Counted from the stretch's first letter, positions 20,047-30,676 are shown. The stretch: 34,414 bases of DNA from Mesobacillus boroniphilus JCM 21738 (GCF_000517385.1 NZ_BAUW01000043.1:1-34414), one strand, 5' to 3'. Numbers and translations are program-made. Notes: a model not told the origin generated them from the sequence alone.

Positions 20047-20064
20047 CGATTAGGAGGGCTGTAT

Positions 20065-22245
20065 ATGGATAAGCTGCAGGTCCAGTTAACTGCCATTTTG
20101 AACTTGTTGAATATAAAAATCTTTCGGATTTTATTATTTTTGCTGATTGGTGTCGTGATGTATTCCGCGATGTACAACAATGTAAAGCCTGAAAAGCTTA
20201 ATTTGAAGCTATTCTCTGTGGCAGAGAAAACCATCAGGTCCCCTATTACAATTGAGGATAAAGAAAGCACTGAAGCGGACCGCAGGAAAGCGGTCGAACA
20301 AGTCAAGGATGTTTACCGAGTCAAGAGTGAATATGCACAGAATAGTTGATTTGGTCACTTCCATTTTCGGTTCTGTTTCAGAAGTCAATGAGGAAGTGCA
20401 GGCAGAGATCGACCAGAAGAAAAAAGCAGCTGAAGAGGCAGATGTAGAAGATAAGCCTGTTCCAGAAGGTCCTTCGAAGGAAGAAAAACTGGCTATGTTA
20501 AAAACGAAGTTGACCGAGAATGAAACGAAAAGCTTATCTGATGAAGTGTTCTTTGCTCTGCTTCAAGCTTCGAAGGAGGAACTGCTGGTTGCCAAAGACC
20601 TTACTGTTACAGCTATCAACAATACGATGAAACGCAGTGTTCCAGCAGATGAAGTAGAGAATGCAAAACTCAACGTAGAGGAAGAATTAAGGTATACAAG
20701 TTTAAGCAGCAGTTTAAAGAAAGCTGTTATCGAACTCGGCCGCTATGCTGTCGTCCAGAATGAGTTCTACGATCCAGAAGCAACTGAAGATCAGCGTCAG
20801 CAGGCTATGGACAGTGTTGAACCTGTCAGGATCCTCGAAGGGCAAATTCTTGTCGACGAAGGGCAGCTCATCAGCAGGGATGTCTATAAAAAGCTCCAAC
20901 TTGTAGGTCTGTTAGAAAGTGAAAACTCCTATAAGCCTTTTATCGGGCTGGCTATGCTCGTGGCGTTAGTTCTATTTGCGCTGTTTGTCATTTTCAACGA
21001 AATGGAAAACGTTGATAAAAAGCAGAAGAACCTTTTGATATTCAGCATTATTTTTATTACCTCCATATTGTTGATGAAGATGGTCAGCCTTTTCGACGAA
21101 TTCGAATACTCGGAAATCGGCTATATTTTCCCTGCAGCAATGGGAGCGATGTTGATCAAGATTTTGATCAATGAAAGACTGGCTTTGTTTCAGATGGCAA
21201 TTCTTGCGATCAGCGGGACAATCATCTTTAATGAAGGTATTACCGGAACCTTGAATGTCACCATAGGAGTTTATATTTTAATCAGCGGACTGGCGGCAAT
21301 ATTATTCTTACAGAAACAGAGCAGACGGTCAAAGATTCTACAGGCAGGTCTGAGTGTCTCGGTCGTAAATCTGATTGTTATTCTTTCGATTCTGTTTTTA
21401 AGGAACAGCCAATATTCCGGACTTGAATATGGTTTTTATTTTATCGCAGCGTTCGTTTCAGGGATTGTTTCAGCAGTATTGACGATTGGTTTGCTGCCAT
21501 TTTTTGAAGCTGGGTTTGGTATACTTTCAACTTTAAGGCTGATCGAGCTATCCAATCCAAACCACCCGCTTTTAAGGAAGATCCTTACGGAAGCTCCTGG
21601 AACTTACCATCATAGTGTTATGGTGGCTAATTTATCAGAAGCGGCATGTGAGGCGATAGGGGCTAACGGGCTTCTTGCAGGGTTGGGTGCTATTACCATG
21701 ACATCGGAAAGACGAAACGTCCGCAATTCTTTATTGAAAACCAGATTAACATGGATAATCCGCACGATAAATTGCCGGCGTTGACAAGTAAAAATATCAT
21801 CATCGCCCATGCGACTGACGGAGCTGAGATGCTGCGCAAGCATCGGATGCCAAAAGAAATCATTGATATTGCAGAACAGCACCATGGAACCACGTTGCTA
21901 AAATTCTTTTACCATAAAGCGAAGCAAAGCGGGCAGGAAGTTAAAGAGGAGGATTTCCGCTATCCTGGACCGAATCCGCAAACGAAAGAGTCTGCGGTCA
22001 TTGGGATTGCGGATAGTGTTGAAGCTGCTGTGCGTTCGATGGCGCACCCGACCCATGAACAAATTGAAAATTTGGTACACAATATAATTGGGGATCGGCT
22101 TCAGGATGGGCAGCTGAGTGAGTGTGATATTACGCTGAAAGAGCTGGATACCGTCGCTGATACACTTTGTGAAACATTAAAGGGAATCTTCCACTCAAGA
22201 ATAGAATATCCAGAAATGAATAAGCAGAAGGTGAAGCAGGCATGA
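20065..22245 (+). CDS. pgpH: Cyclic-di-AMP phosphodiesterase PgpH (7TMR-HD family; two frameshifts)
   Basis: PgpH hydrolyses c-di-AMP to pApA at the membrane. Order: an N-terminal membrane segment (about 15-37), an extracellular 7TMR-HDED domain, a bundle of membrane segments (from about 290 to 470), and a cytosolic HD domain with [10 protein letters not shown], the catalytic YHDIGK and [14 protein letters not shown]. The first frame ends after EYAQN at 20349. The next frame resumes at [11 protein letters not shown], a net loss of two bases or gain of one near 20343. A second shift, loss of one base near 21679, restores [12 protein letters not shown]. The corrected length is about 727 residues. 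The ATG at 20065 follows TAGGAGGG, which directly adjoins the dispersed repeat. It overlaps ybeY by four bases. Confidence 0.93.
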
Positions 22246-22712
22246 GTTTAGAGATCGATTTTATGGATGAAATAAATGAACTAACACAGGAAGAAATAAA
22301 TGAAATAGAAAAATTGTTGAACTATACGGCAGAGAAAGAGAATGTCCAGGAGGGGAGCGAATTATCCGTTACCTTCGTGTCGAATGAAAGGATTCAGGAG
22401 ATAAACCGTGAGTATCGTGACAAGGATCGCCCGACAGACGTGATTTCTTTCGCGCTGGAGGAGATGGGTGAAGGGGAGCTTGAAATAGTCGGTGATGATA
22501 TCCCGAGGATTCTTGGCGATATCATCATTTCCATACCAAAAGCAAGAGAGCAGGCTGAAGAATATAACCATTCTTTCATGCGGGAACTTGGTTTCCTGGC
22601 GGTCCACGGTCTCCTGCATTTATTAGGATATGACCATATGAATGAACAGGATGAAAAACAGATGTTTGACAGACAAAAAGAAATTCTGGATGGGTATGGG
22701 CTTGGCCGCTGA
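22242..22712 (+). CDS. ybeY: rRNA maturation endoribonuclease YbeY
   Basis: YbeY is a zinc-dependent endoribonuclease involved in 16S rRNA 3'-end maturation and ribosome quality control. It has 156 residues and is intact. The zinc motif [11 protein letters not shown] (H-x3-H-x5-H) is complete, and the middle has [10 protein letters not shown] and LGDIIIS, both family signatures. The ATG at 22242 overlaps the pgpH stop in an ATGA, so translation is coupled. It overlaps the start of dgkA. The neighbours pgpH, ybeY, dgkA and era are the conserved order. Confidence 0.96.
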   Translation: MSLEIDFMDEINELTQEEINEIEKLLNYTAEKENVQEGSELSVTFVSNERIQEINREYRDKDRPTDVISFALEEMGEGELEIVGDDIPRILGDIIISIPKAREQAEEYNHSFMRELGFLAVHGLLHLLGYDHMNEQDEKQMFDRQKEILDGYGLGR

Positions 22713-23082
22713 TAAACAGAGGAAGCATCCGTTGGCTTCATCATTCAAGTTTGGTTTCGAGGGAATTGTGGAAGCGGCAGCAAAGGAAAGAAATGTACGA
22801 ATCCATCTGGCTATCTCCGTTTTCGTCATTGTATCAGGGTTTATTTTTTCGATTAATAAGTACGAATGGATTGCAATAATCCTATCCATTGGCGGAATGA
22901 TTTCGATGGAAATGATGAATACGGCAATTGAAAGAACGGTTGATATGTACACGAAAGAATACCACCCGCTTGCTAAACAGGCAAAAGATATCGCGGCTGG
23001 TGCTGTCCTGGTGTTTGCGATGTCCAGTGTATTGATTGGTTTGATTATTTTTCTGCCAAGAATATTTGCATGGTTTAATTAG
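22696..23082 (+). CDS. dgkA: Diacylglycerol kinase family protein, probable undecaprenol kinase
   Basis: An integral membrane lipid kinase of the DgkA family; the Bacillus member phosphorylates undecaprenol to recycle the cell-wall carrier lipid. About 128 residues. Three membrane segments are visible ([54 protein letters not shown]). The catalytic signature reads [13 protein letters not shown]. The start is uncertain: ATG codons at 22690 and 22696 and a TTG at 22702 are all in frame and none has a clear Shine-Dalgarno sequence. Every choice overlaps the 3' end of ybeY, consistent with coupling. A terminator begins inside its stop codon. Confidence 0.9.
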   Translation: MGLAADKQRKHPLASSFKFGFEGIVEAAAKERNVRIHLAISVFVIVSGFIFSINKYEWIAIILSIGGMISMEMMNTAIERTVDMYTKEYHPLAKQAKDIAAGAVLVFAMSSVLIGLIIFLPRIFAWFN

Positions 23083-23107
23083 TTGTCCGTACTGGGCAAC
23101 TTTTTTT
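23081..23107 (+). terminator. Terminator of pgpH-ybeY-dgkA
   Basis: AGTTGTCC pairs with GGGCAACT around GTACT (one G-U), followed by seven T. The 5' arm includes two bases of the dgkA stop codon. Confidence 0.85.
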
Positions 23108-23364
23108 GAAGGCCTTATTATTTATTTGTTTTTTCATCCATGGGAAGTACGATTAGAGAACGGGTTATCAGCAAGAAGTCCTTAAAAATTGGTGCTTATG
23201 GTGAACCAATTTGAAAACAGGGAAAAACTTAAGTAAAATATCATCACAGTGTAAAAACAGTGGTTGTATATTTTTTGAAAATTAAAAATTTTATATTTTT
23301 TTGCTACAAACGATGAAATCACACTGAAAATAAGTTAAAATAAAGTGGAGAAGGGAAATAAAGT

Positions 23365-24291
23365 ATGAACTTTAATAATCAAGGCAACAACGAATCTCAC
23401 AAATCAGGCTTCATCTCAATCATTGGAAGACCTAATGTAGGCAAGTCGACCTTTCTTAACAGGGTAATCGGGCAAAAAATTGCGATTATGAGCGATAAGC
23501 CGCAAACGACCCGCAATAAGGTTCAAGGTGTCCTGACACTCGATGATTCACAGCTGATTTTCATAGACACTCCAGGGATCCATAAACCAAAGCACCGTCT
23601 TGGCGATTTCATGATGAAGGTTGCACAGAATACTTTAAAAGAAGTAGATCTGGTATTATTTATGGTCAATGCTCAGGAAGGATATGGACGCGGGGAAGAA
23701 TTTATCATTGAGAAACTACAAAATGTAAAAACTCCGGTTTTCCTTGTCATCAATAAAATTGACCTGATCCACCCAGATGAGTTGCTAAAATTAATTGAAT
23801 CCTACAATGAAAAGTTCAATTTCGCTGAAATTGTTCCGATATCTGCTCTTGAAGGAAACAATGTCGAAAAGCTCCTGGAGCAAATCAAGGAGAAAATGCC
23901 TGAAGGGCCACAGTTTTATCCCGCTGACCAGGTAACGGACCATCCAGAACGTTTTATTGTTTCTGAACTGATCAGAGAAAAGGCGCTGCATCTGACAAGG
24001 GAAGAAATCCCACATTCACTTGCTGTTGTAATTGAAAAAATGGAACGCCAGCCCGAAAAAGAAATGGTGCATGTCATGGCCACAATCATTGTCGAGAGGG
24101 ATTCGCAAAAGGGCATCATCATTGGCAAGCAGGGCGGTATGTTGAAGGAAATTGGCAAAAGGGCACGTCATGATATCGAGAATTTGCTCGGTACAAAAGT
24201 GTTTCTGGAATTATGGGTAAAGGTTCAGAAGGATTGGAGAAACAAGGCCACACAGCTTCGGGATCTTGGCTTCAGGGAAGATGAGTATTAA
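23365..24291 (+). CDS. era: GTPase Era
   Basis: Era is an essential GTPase that binds the 3' end of 16S rRNA during 30S assembly. It has 308 residues and is intact. The G domain has G1 GRPNVGKS (residues 21-28), DTPG, NKIDL and the SALEG loop. The C-terminal KH domain has [14 protein letters not shown]. The ATG at 23365 follows GGAGAAGGG at a somewhat long distance. An unusually hydrophilic N-terminal extension ([14 protein letters not shown]) precedes the fold. The gap before it is 282 bp, where B. subtilis carries cdd; no cytidine deaminase frame is present here. Confidence 0.96.
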   Translation: MNFNNQGNNESHKSGFISIIGRPNVGKSTFLNRVIGQKIAIMSDKPQTTRNKVQGVLTLDDSQLIFIDTPGIHKPKHRLGDFMMKVAQNTLKEVDLVLFMVNAQEGYGRGEEFIIEKLQNVKTPVFLVINKIDLIHPDELLKLIESYNEKFNFAEIVPISALEGNNVEKLLEQIKEKMPEGPQFYPADQVTDHPERFIVSELIREKALHLTREEIPHSLAVVIEKMERQPEKEMVHVMATIIVERDSQKGIIIGKQGGMLKEIGKRARHDIENLLGTKVFLELWVKVQKDWRNKATQLRDLGFREDEY

Positions 24292-24311
24292 GCCTGTTTG
24301 GCAAATGCTCC

Positions 24312-24331
24312 CTCATTAACATATTAATGAG
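24312..24331. other. Perfect inverted repeat after era
   Basis: CTCATTAA and TTAATGAG flank CATA. No T run follows, so termination would be weak at best. It could be a processing site or a protein-binding palindrome. It lies 20 bp after the era stop and before yqzL. Confidence 0.4.
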
Positions 24332-24460
24332 TTGCAAATATTATTCATAAATAGGATTAACAATTTTTATGTAACATGAAAATCTGATTGACAGGCTATG
24401 ATATTCATAAGGATTTGGGATAAATAAATTGCTAGTGAAAAATGAAAGGTGGGGTTTTCG

Positions 24461-24604
24461 ATGTTGGATTTTACCTGGAAAGTGTTCTCTCAGACAGGTA
24501 ACATTGACACATATCTTCTCTTTAAGGAATTAGAGAAAGACGATCAAGAAATACCCGGTTATCAGGAGGAAGAACTAGCAGAAATTGATTTTCCAATCTC
24601 ATAG
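24461..24604 (+). CDS. yqzL: YqzL family protein
   Basis: A 47-residue protein that starts MLDFTWKVFSQTGNIDTYLL and ends AEIDFPIS. It is nearly the same length and sequence as B. subtilis YqzL, which also lies between era and recO. Function unknown. The ATG at 24461 follows AAGGTGGGG. The N-terminal half is the conserved part and the C-terminal half is acidic. recO begins 31 bp later. Confidence 0.9.
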   Translation: MLDFTWKVFSQTGNIDTYLLFKELEKDDQEIPGYQEEELAEIDFPIS

Positions 24605-24635
24605 GTTTGTCTGTAGTAATGGATGGTGACAGAAG

Positions 24636-25389
24636 ATGCTGCAGAAATGCGAAGGCATTGTCATTAGAACGACGAATTATGGTGAAAACAACAAAATTGT
24701 AACCTTATATACCAGGGAATTCGGAAAAGTTGGTGTGATGGCAAGAGGTGCTAAAAAGCCTAATAGCAGGCTAGCTGCTGTCACCCAGCTTTTTACTTAT
24801 GGACAGTTCCTTTTCCAGGCAAGTTCTGGACTCGGCGGTCTTCAGCAAGGGGATATGATTTCTTCGATGAGGTCGATTCGGGAGGATATCTTCCTTACAG
24901 CGCATGCCAGCTATATTGTAGATTTGACTGATAAAGTGACAGAGGACAAGATGGCCAACCCTTTTTTGTTCGAATTGCTTCTCCAGACGCTAAAATATAT
25001 GAATGAAGGCTACGATATGGAGATCCTCACTTTTATTTATGAAATGAAAATGCTGAATGTCCAGGGATTGTATCCAGTTTTGGACAAGTGTGCAAACTGC
25101 GGCAGTACAGAGGGTGATTTCAACTTTTCAATCAGAGAGGGCGGGCTGCTTTGTCATCGGTGTTTTGGAATGGATCCGTACAGGATCAAAACTTCGCCAG
25201 GCACAGTTAGGCTGCTTCGTTTATTTTATTTGCTCGACCTAAGCCGTCTTGGCAATATATCGGTGAAGCCAGAGACAAAAGAAGAGCTGAAAAAAAGTGA
25301 TTTCCGCTTATTATGATGAGTACTCAGGACTGTATTTGAAAACAAGGAAATTTCTTGATCAAATGGATTCATTCAGGGACCAACTGTAA
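24636..25389 (+). CDS. recO: DNA repair protein RecO (one frameshift near 25293)
   Basis: RecO helps load RecA on SSB-coated single-stranded DNA in recombinational repair. The N-terminal OB fold has [20 protein letters not shown] and [12 protein letters not shown]. The middle helical part carries the zinc-binding cysteines in CANCG and CHRC. The first frame ends at 25316 in an unrelated tail. In the next frame [19 protein letters not shown] continues the family C-terminus to a TAA at 25387-25389. The A run at 25290-25296 has seven bases and six would restore the frame (or two are missing). The corrected length is about 250 residues. The ATG at 24636 has only a weak ribosome-binding site. Confidence 0.92.
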
Positions 25390-25392
25390 CTA

Positions 25393-25421
25393 TTGACATT
25401 GCTTCTTCTTTTCGCTATTAT
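25393..25421 (+). promoter_or_regulatory. sigma-A promoter of glyQS
   Basis: TTGACA (25393-25398), 17-bp spacer, TATTAT (25416-25421), starting four bases after the corrected recO stop. Transcription would start near 25428, giving a long leader that contains the T-box. Confidence 0.82.
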
Positions 25422-25499
25422 TCAAATCAAAAGCTATTAGCATGCAACCCATATGCTGAAAGCATTCGCATCGCTGAAAAGGTTGATTAAAATTACATA

Positions 25500-25701
25500 T
25501 GTTGCGGTGAAGGAAAAGAGTACTTAAATCCCTCTGTATAAGCGAGTCCGGGAATGGTGTGAGCCGGATTGCAGAAATTAAGGAAGGCGTTCCGGAGCGA
25601 CATCACTTTTAAAGAGGCTGCTATTTGCAGCAAATAGGGTGGAACCGCGGGTAAACTCTCGTCCCTATGCATTGAATATGCATAGGGGGCGAGAGTTTTT
25701 T
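25500..25701 (+). promoter_or_regulatory. Glycyl-tRNA-sensing T-box riboswitch of glyQS
   Basis: The T-box sequence AGGGTGGAACCGCGG lies at 25636-25650. The preceding stem I region includes GTCCGG/GCCGGA arms. GGC at 25586-25588, in AAGGAAGGCGTTCC, is the likely glycine specifier codon. The terminator is CTCTCGTCCCTATGCAT with ATGCATAGGGGGCGAGAG followed by six T (25656-25701). Uncharged tRNA-Gly pairing to the T-box would favour the antiterminator. The exact 5' boundary of stem I is approximate. Confidence 0.93.
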
Positions 25702-25794
25702 ATTTTACATTTGGTGATTTTCCGATCTGCATTAAAGCCAAAACTCAAGAAAGAAACTAATGACAATTGATTTAAAATCTTCGGAGGTGTAAAG

Positions 25795-26685
25795 ATGAAT
25801 ATCCAAAATATGATACTAACATTGCAAAAACACTGGTCTGAACAAGGATGCGTCCTCATGCAGGCTTATGACACGGAAAAAGGTGCAGGAACGATGAGCC
25901 CATACACGTTTTTAAGGGCAATTGGTCCGGAACCTTGGAATGTCGCGTATGTGGAGCCGTCTCGCCGACCGGCTGATGGTCGCTACGGAGAAAATCCAAA
26001 CAGGCTTTACCAGCACCACCAATTCCAGGTGATCATGAAGCCTTCTCCAGACAATATTCAGGAACTGTATTTGGATTCATTGAAAGCTTTGGGAATTGAT
26101 CCACTTGAGCATGACATTCGCTTTGTAGAGGACAACTGGGAGAATCCATCCCTGGGCTGCGCAGGACTAGGATGGGAAGTCTGGCTGGATGGCATGGAAA
26201 TCACGCAATTTACCTATTTCCAGCAGGTGGGCGGACTTGACTGCAAACCGGTTTCCGTTGAAATTACATACGGAATCGAACGACTGGCGTCCTATATCCA
26301 GGAAAAAGAAAATGTCTTTGATCTTGAATGGACAAACGGTTTTACCGTAAGGGATATTTTTGGGCAGCCAGAATATGAACATTCAAAATATACTTTCGAA
26401 ACATCTGACAAAGACATGCTTTTCAACCTTTTCAATATTTACGAAAAAGAAGCAAATCGACAGATGGACGAAGGGCTTGTACATCCTGCATATGACTATG
26501 TCCTGAAGTGTTCTCACACATTTAACATTCTTGATGCACGAGGAGCTATTTCCGTTACTGAACGGACAGGTTATATTGCCCGTATCCGCAACCTTGCCAA
26601 AAAAATTGCGAAAACGTTCTATGAAGAAAGAGAAAAGTTAGGCTTCCCAATCATTAAACGGAAGGAGCAGGTGGAAAATGACTAA
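25795..26685 (+). CDS. glyQ: Glycyl-tRNA synthetase alpha subunit
   Basis: Catalytic subunit of the bacterial alpha2-beta2 glycyl-tRNA synthetase, 296 residues and intact. It opens [19 protein letters not shown] and has [36 protein letters not shown], and the motif region [12 protein letters not shown], all typical of the class IIc alpha subunit. The ATG at 25795 follows GGAGGTG. Transcription is controlled by the glycine T-box. The 3' end overlaps glyS by eight bases. Confidence 0.97.
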   Translation: MNIQNMILTLQKHWSEQGCVLMQAYDTEKGAGTMSPYTFLRAIGPEPWNVAYVEPSRRPADGRYGENPNRLYQHHQFQVIMKPSPDNIQELYLDSLKALGIDPLEHDIRFVEDNWENPSLGCAGLGWEVWLDGMEITQFTYFQQVGGLDCKPVSVEITYGIERLASYIQEKENVFDLEWTNGFTVRDIFGQPEYEHSKYTFETSDKDMLFNLFNIYEKEANRQMDEGLVHPAYDYVLKCSHTFNILDARGAISVTERTGYIARIRNLAKKIAKTFYEEREKLGFPIIKRKEQVEND

Positions 26686-28750
26686 ACGTAATCTATTGCT
26701 TGAAATCGGTTTGGAAGAAATGCCTGCAAGATTTATTAATGACTCCATGAACCAGTTGGCTTCAAAGGTGGACAATTGGCTGAAAACGAACAATATTGGT
26801 TTCGAAGCCATCCAGCTTTATTCCACCCCCAGAAGCTTGCATTACTAGTCTTGAATGTTGATGAACGCCAGGAAGACAGTGAGGAAGAAGCAAAGGGCCT
26901 GCTAAAAAATCGCTTTAGATGAGGACGGAGAATGGTCAAAAGCAGCGATTGGCTTTACACGGGGACAGGGTTTGACGGTAGACGATATATATTTTAAAGA
27001 AATCAACGGTGTTGAATATGCTCACGTAAAGAAATTCACCAAAGGAAGAGAAACTTTTGAGTTGCTTGTTGAATTGAAAACAATCATATCTGGGTTGACA
27101 TTCCCGAAAAACATGCGCTGGGCAGACCTCGAGCTTCGTTATGTCCGGCCAATCAAATGGCTTGTTGCCATGTTCGGACATGATATCATTCCATTTGACA
27201 TTGCTGGTGTCAAAACTGGTAACGTAACAAGAGGACATCGATTCCTTGGAGAAGGAGAAATCCAATTATCAAATCCTCAGGAATATGAAGAAGCGTTGCT
27301 AGGGCAATATGTAGTGGCTGATGCGCAAAAGCGAAAGGACGCAATCACTTCTCAGTTAGAAAAAATTGAGGATGAGAACGGCTGGGTAATTCCGGTTGAT
27401 GTAGACTTATTGGAAGAAGTCACTAACCTGGTTGAATATCCAACTGCATTATATGGCCGTTTCGAGGAAGAGTTTCTGGAAATTCCCAGCGAAGTCCTCA
27501 TCACTTCCATGAAGGAGCACCAAAGGTATTTTCCTGTGAAATCCACGAGCGGAGAATTGCTGCCTCATTTCATTACAGTAAGGAACGGTGATCACCTCCA
27601 TATTGAGAAGGTTGCACGCGGTAATGAGAAAGTACTAAGAGCGCGTCTAGCGGATGCAGCATTTTTCTATAAGGAAGACCAAAAAATGCAAATTGATGAA
27701 GCATTGGAAAAATTGAAGAATGTTGTATACCACGAAGATATCGGAACAATTGCTGGAAAATCAGAACGAGTGCGCAAGCTTGTGGGCTTAGTTGCTGAAA
27801 GATTGGATTTAGCTCCTGATGTAATAAAATTTGCGGACCGGGCGGCCAAAATCAGCAAATTCGATCTAGTTTCACAGATGGTATACGAGTTCCCGGAACT
27901 ACAAGGGATAATGGGAGAAAAGTATGCCTTGCAAAAAGGCGAGAGTCCAGAAGTGGCAGTGGCTGTCAATGAGCATTATATGCCTCGTAATGCAGACGAT
28001 TCAATACCAGGTTCACCAGCGGGAGCGTTGGTTGCAATTGCCGATAAACTCGATACAATTGTTGCGTTCTTCTCGCTAGGCATCATTCCTAGCGGATCTC
28101 AGGATCCATATGCATTGAGAAGACAGGCGGCTGGAATAATGCAGACCCTGATCGAAAAGAAATGGAACATCTCACTTGAAAACCTAGTTGGCCTTTCACT
28201 TAACCTTGTTTCAGAAGCGGGAATTACAAAGCGCCCTGACGAAGGAATTTACCATGACCTAATCCAATTCTTTAAATTGAGAGTCAAGCACTTGTTACAG
28301 GAGCGTGGAATCCGTTACGACTTAATTGACGCCGTACTTGGAGGAGAGATCGGTATTGTATCCGGACTGATTGAAAAAGCAGAAGCGCTCCAGGCGGCCA
28401 GCAGTGATGAGGGCTTTAAAGAGAGCATGGAAGCATTGAGCCGGGTTCTCAATATCGCAAGCAAGAAAGATGTGCAGGGCGATATCGATCCAGAACATTT
28501 CGAAAACGAGTATGAACAAAGGTTGTATGAAAAATATCTTAATCTCGGAAAGAAGGCCGAGGACGGCATGGATGCGGCTTCATATTATCAGCTTTTAGTT
28601 GACATTAAACCTGAAATCAATGATTACTTTGAGCATACAATGGTCATGTCTGATAAACAGGATGTGCGTGAAAACCGCCTGAATCAGATGGCTGCTCTGG
28701 CAGCTTTGATCATGAAGCTTGCAAAAGTAAATGATATCGTCGTAAAGTAA
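26678..28750 (+). CDS. glyS: Glycyl-tRNA synthetase beta subunit (three frameshifts near the 5' end)
   Basis: The beta subunit is needed for tRNA binding. The N-terminal part [19 protein letters not shown] is classical. Three single-base losses fall within 90 bp: in the CCCCC/AG at 26826-26833, the GGCCT at 26896-26900 and the A run at 26904-26909. Together they bring the frame back, and from 26940 on the protein reads normally ([46 protein letters not shown], and a C-terminal anticodon-binding domain). The corrected length is about 691 residues. The ATG at 26678 is preceded by GGAGCAGGTGG and overlaps glyQ. Because glyS is essential, these shifts are most probably sequencing errors. Confidence 0.95.
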
Positions 28751-29080
28751 GCACCGTTTTAAGAAATGCTTGATTTGAGTGCCTTCCAATATACAGGAAG
28801 CACTTTAGCAAGTAACGTAAGTCAGTGTGCAAATGTTGCTCGCATAAATCTTCATTAAATGTTAATAAGTATAGAATATTTATTCCTATTTATTACCTCG
28901 TGTAGTATATAATAAATTTATTAGACTTTTTTACATAAAGACTGCTTATACGCTCAGTCTAATGCTTCTATGGATCAGTACAACCATGAGCAACATGATT
29001 TTGATAGTAAAACGGATAAATAGCTTAATACTTAATAACCAATGCGAGAATAGCTTATTATAAAAAACTCCCGATGGGTG
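28751..29080. other. 330-bp AT-rich interval before ccpN
   Basis: No credible gene. A TATAAT at 28908-28913 could be the -10 of the ccpN promoter, but the sequence 17 bp upstream (CCTATT) is a poor -35. ATG codons near 28987 open only a 26-residue frame without a ribosome-binding site. No clear terminator for glyS is visible immediately after 28750. Confidence 0.5.
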
Positions 29081-29710
29081 GTGAGGACAATCGAACTGAA
29101 TAAACGCCAGGAGCACATTCTGCAAATCGTAAAGGAAAACGGACCGATTACTGGAGAGCATATTGCTGAAAAATTAAATCTGACAAGGGCTACCCTCAGG
29201 CCAGATCTTGCCATCCTGACGATGTCGGGGTATTTGGATGCCAGACCTCGTGTAGGTTATTTCTACACAGGCAAATCCGGGAACCAGCTGCTTTCTGAGA
29301 ATCTTAAAAAAATCCTCGTCAGGGATTATCAATCCATTCCTGTGGTTGTTCCTGAAAATGTATCTGTCTATGATGCAATCGTTACGATGTTCCTTGAAGA
29401 TGTAGGCACTTTATTTGTGGTCGATAAATCTTCAAAGCTAGTAGGTGTCCTTTCTCGCAAAGATTTATTGAGAGCAAGCATTGGAAAGCAGGAGCTGACT
29501 ACTTTGCCAGTCAATATCATCATGACAAGGATGCCTAATATTACAGTGTGCCGTCGGGATGATCTGCTTATTGATGCTGCGAAGGAATTAATTGAAAAGC
29601 AGATTGATGCCCTTCCAATCATTAAAGATACAGATGATGGGTACGAGTTAGTAGGAAGATTGACTAAAACAAACATCACTAAGGCTTTTGTGGCTTTGGC
29701 AGAGGAATAA
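29081..29710 (+). CDS. ccpN: Catabolite repressor CcpN
   Basis: CcpN represses gluconeogenic genes (gapB and pckA in B. subtilis) during growth on glucose. It has 209 residues. The N-terminal helix-turn-helix (IELNKRQEHILQIVKENGPITGE ... RATLRPDLAILTMSG) is nearly identical to B. subtilis CcpN, and two CBS domains follow (VSVYDAIVTMFLEDVGTLFV and IIMTRMPNITVCRRDDLL). I chose the GTG at 29081, which aligns with the B. subtilis start; a GTG at 29078 would add one residue. The ribosome-binding site is weak (GGGTGG). ppsR follows in the same direction with 29 bp between, the arrangement known in B. subtilis. Confidence 0.93.
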   Translation: MRTIELNKRQEHILQIVKENGPITGEHIAEKLNLTRATLRPDLAILTMSGYLDARPRVGYFYTGKSGNQLLSENLKKILVRDYQSIPVVVPENVSVYDAIVTMFLEDVGTLFVVDKSSKLVGVLSRKDLLRASIGKQELTTLPVNIIMTRMPNITVCRRDDLLIDAAKELIEKQIDALPIIKDTDDGYELVGRLTKTNITKAFVALAEE

Positions 29711-29739
29711 GAAGCAAATAGAAAAGGGGTTGGTCAAAG

Positions 29740-30557
29740 ATGAATAAAACACCTATTATTTATGTGGTTTCTGACTCTGTAGGTGAGACAGCAGAGCAAG
29801 TTACGAAGCTGCCATCAGCCAATTCGAACATTTGGATGTTTCACTTAAAAGATTTCCTTATGTAGAGGATAAAGTACATATTGACGAAGTCATTTCACTT
29901 GCTAAGCATGATGGAGGGATGATCGCCTACACATTGGTCAAGCCAGATATAAGCAACTATCTTCAAGAGTCTGCCACCAAAGAGGGGATCTATGCATGTG
30001 ACATCATGGGGCCACTCATACAGCAGGTTCAACAACTAAGTGGTGAAACACCACTTTACGAACCTGGACTTGTACGTAAGCTGGACCAAGATTACTTCAA
30101 AAAAGTTGAAGCAATCGAATTCGCAGTAAAATATGATGATGGACGAGATCCAAGAGGAATACTGAAAGCGGATATCGTCCTGGTGGGAGTCTCGAGAACA
30201 TCGAAGACACCATTATCACAATACCTCGCCCACAAGCGTTACAAAGTTGCGAATGTACCGCTAGTGCCTGAAGTAGACCCGCCAGAAGAATTATTCCTTG
30301 TTCCAAGGGAAAAATGCTTCGGCCTCAGGATAACACCGGATAAATTGAACCAAATCCGCCGTGAAAGGTTAATATCACTTGGTTTGAACGATCAGGCGAT
30401 CTATGCCAATATCGAAAGAATCAAGGAAGAGATAGAATATTTTGATAGGATTGTTGAAAAAATAGGATGTCCAGTCATCGATGTAACCAACAAAGCGGTG
30501 GAAGAAACCGCAAATGTCATTCTTAATATGGTCCGTAATAAGAAAATGGACGTTTAG
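29740..30557 (+). CDS. yqfL: Pyruvate, phosphate dikinase regulatory protein family (PpsR/YqfL; one frameshift)
   Basis: DUF299 family bifunctional ADP-dependent kinase/Pi-dependent phosphorylase. Relatives control pyruvate phosphate dikinase or PEP synthetase; in B. subtilis YqfL works in the CcpN pathway. The N-terminus [21 protein letters not shown] is followed by a loss of one base near 29806-29810. The next frame reads [20 protein letters not shown] and continues to 30557. The P-loop [15 protein letters not shown] and the C-terminal part [16 protein letters not shown] are complete. The corrected length is about 272 residues (270 in B. subtilis). The ATG at 29740 follows AAAGGGGTTGG. Confidence 0.92.
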
Positions 30558-30585
30558 CACATATTTTGTATGTGCTTTTCTTTTT
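30556..30585 (+). terminator. Terminator of ccpN-yqfL
   Basis: AGCACATA pairs with TATGTGCT around TTTTG, followed by TTTCTTTTT. Begins within the yqfL stop codon. Confidence 0.88.
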
Positions 30586-30647
30586 GACAGTTCTTTAGTT
30601 AAGGCTCTTTTCGTATGTTAAATAATATATGAAACGAGAAAAAATAA

Positions 30648-30676
30648 TGGAAAAATAAGCTTTCTTATACTATAAT
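30648..30676 (+). promoter_or_regulatory. Probable sigma-A promoter upstream of the yaiI-dnaG-sigA block
   Basis: TGGAAA (30648-30653), 17 bp, TATAAT (30671-30676) after TTATAC. The -35 is 4/6. A long AT-rich leader of about 160 bp follows. Confidence 0.55.

Larger units (their letters stand above)
19590..20064. other. Gene-free interval between phoH and pgpH
   Basis: This 475-bp stretch holds the phoH terminator, about 190 bp of AT-rich sequence without a credible ORF, a fragment of a dispersed repeat (19824-19838), one complete element (19867-20046) and the pgpH ribosome-binding site. The ORF that runs from 19921 through the element into pgpH has no ribosome-binding site and is element sequence. 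Confidence 0.8.

Noticed and set aside
19921..20064. N-terminal extension of PgpH encoded by the dispersed repeat
   Set aside because: The frame is open but TAGGAGGG and the ATG at 20065 give the expected N-terminus; the extension is repeat DNA.
28987..29061. Small ORF of about 26 codons before ccpN
   Set aside because: No ribosome-binding site and no recognisable similarity.
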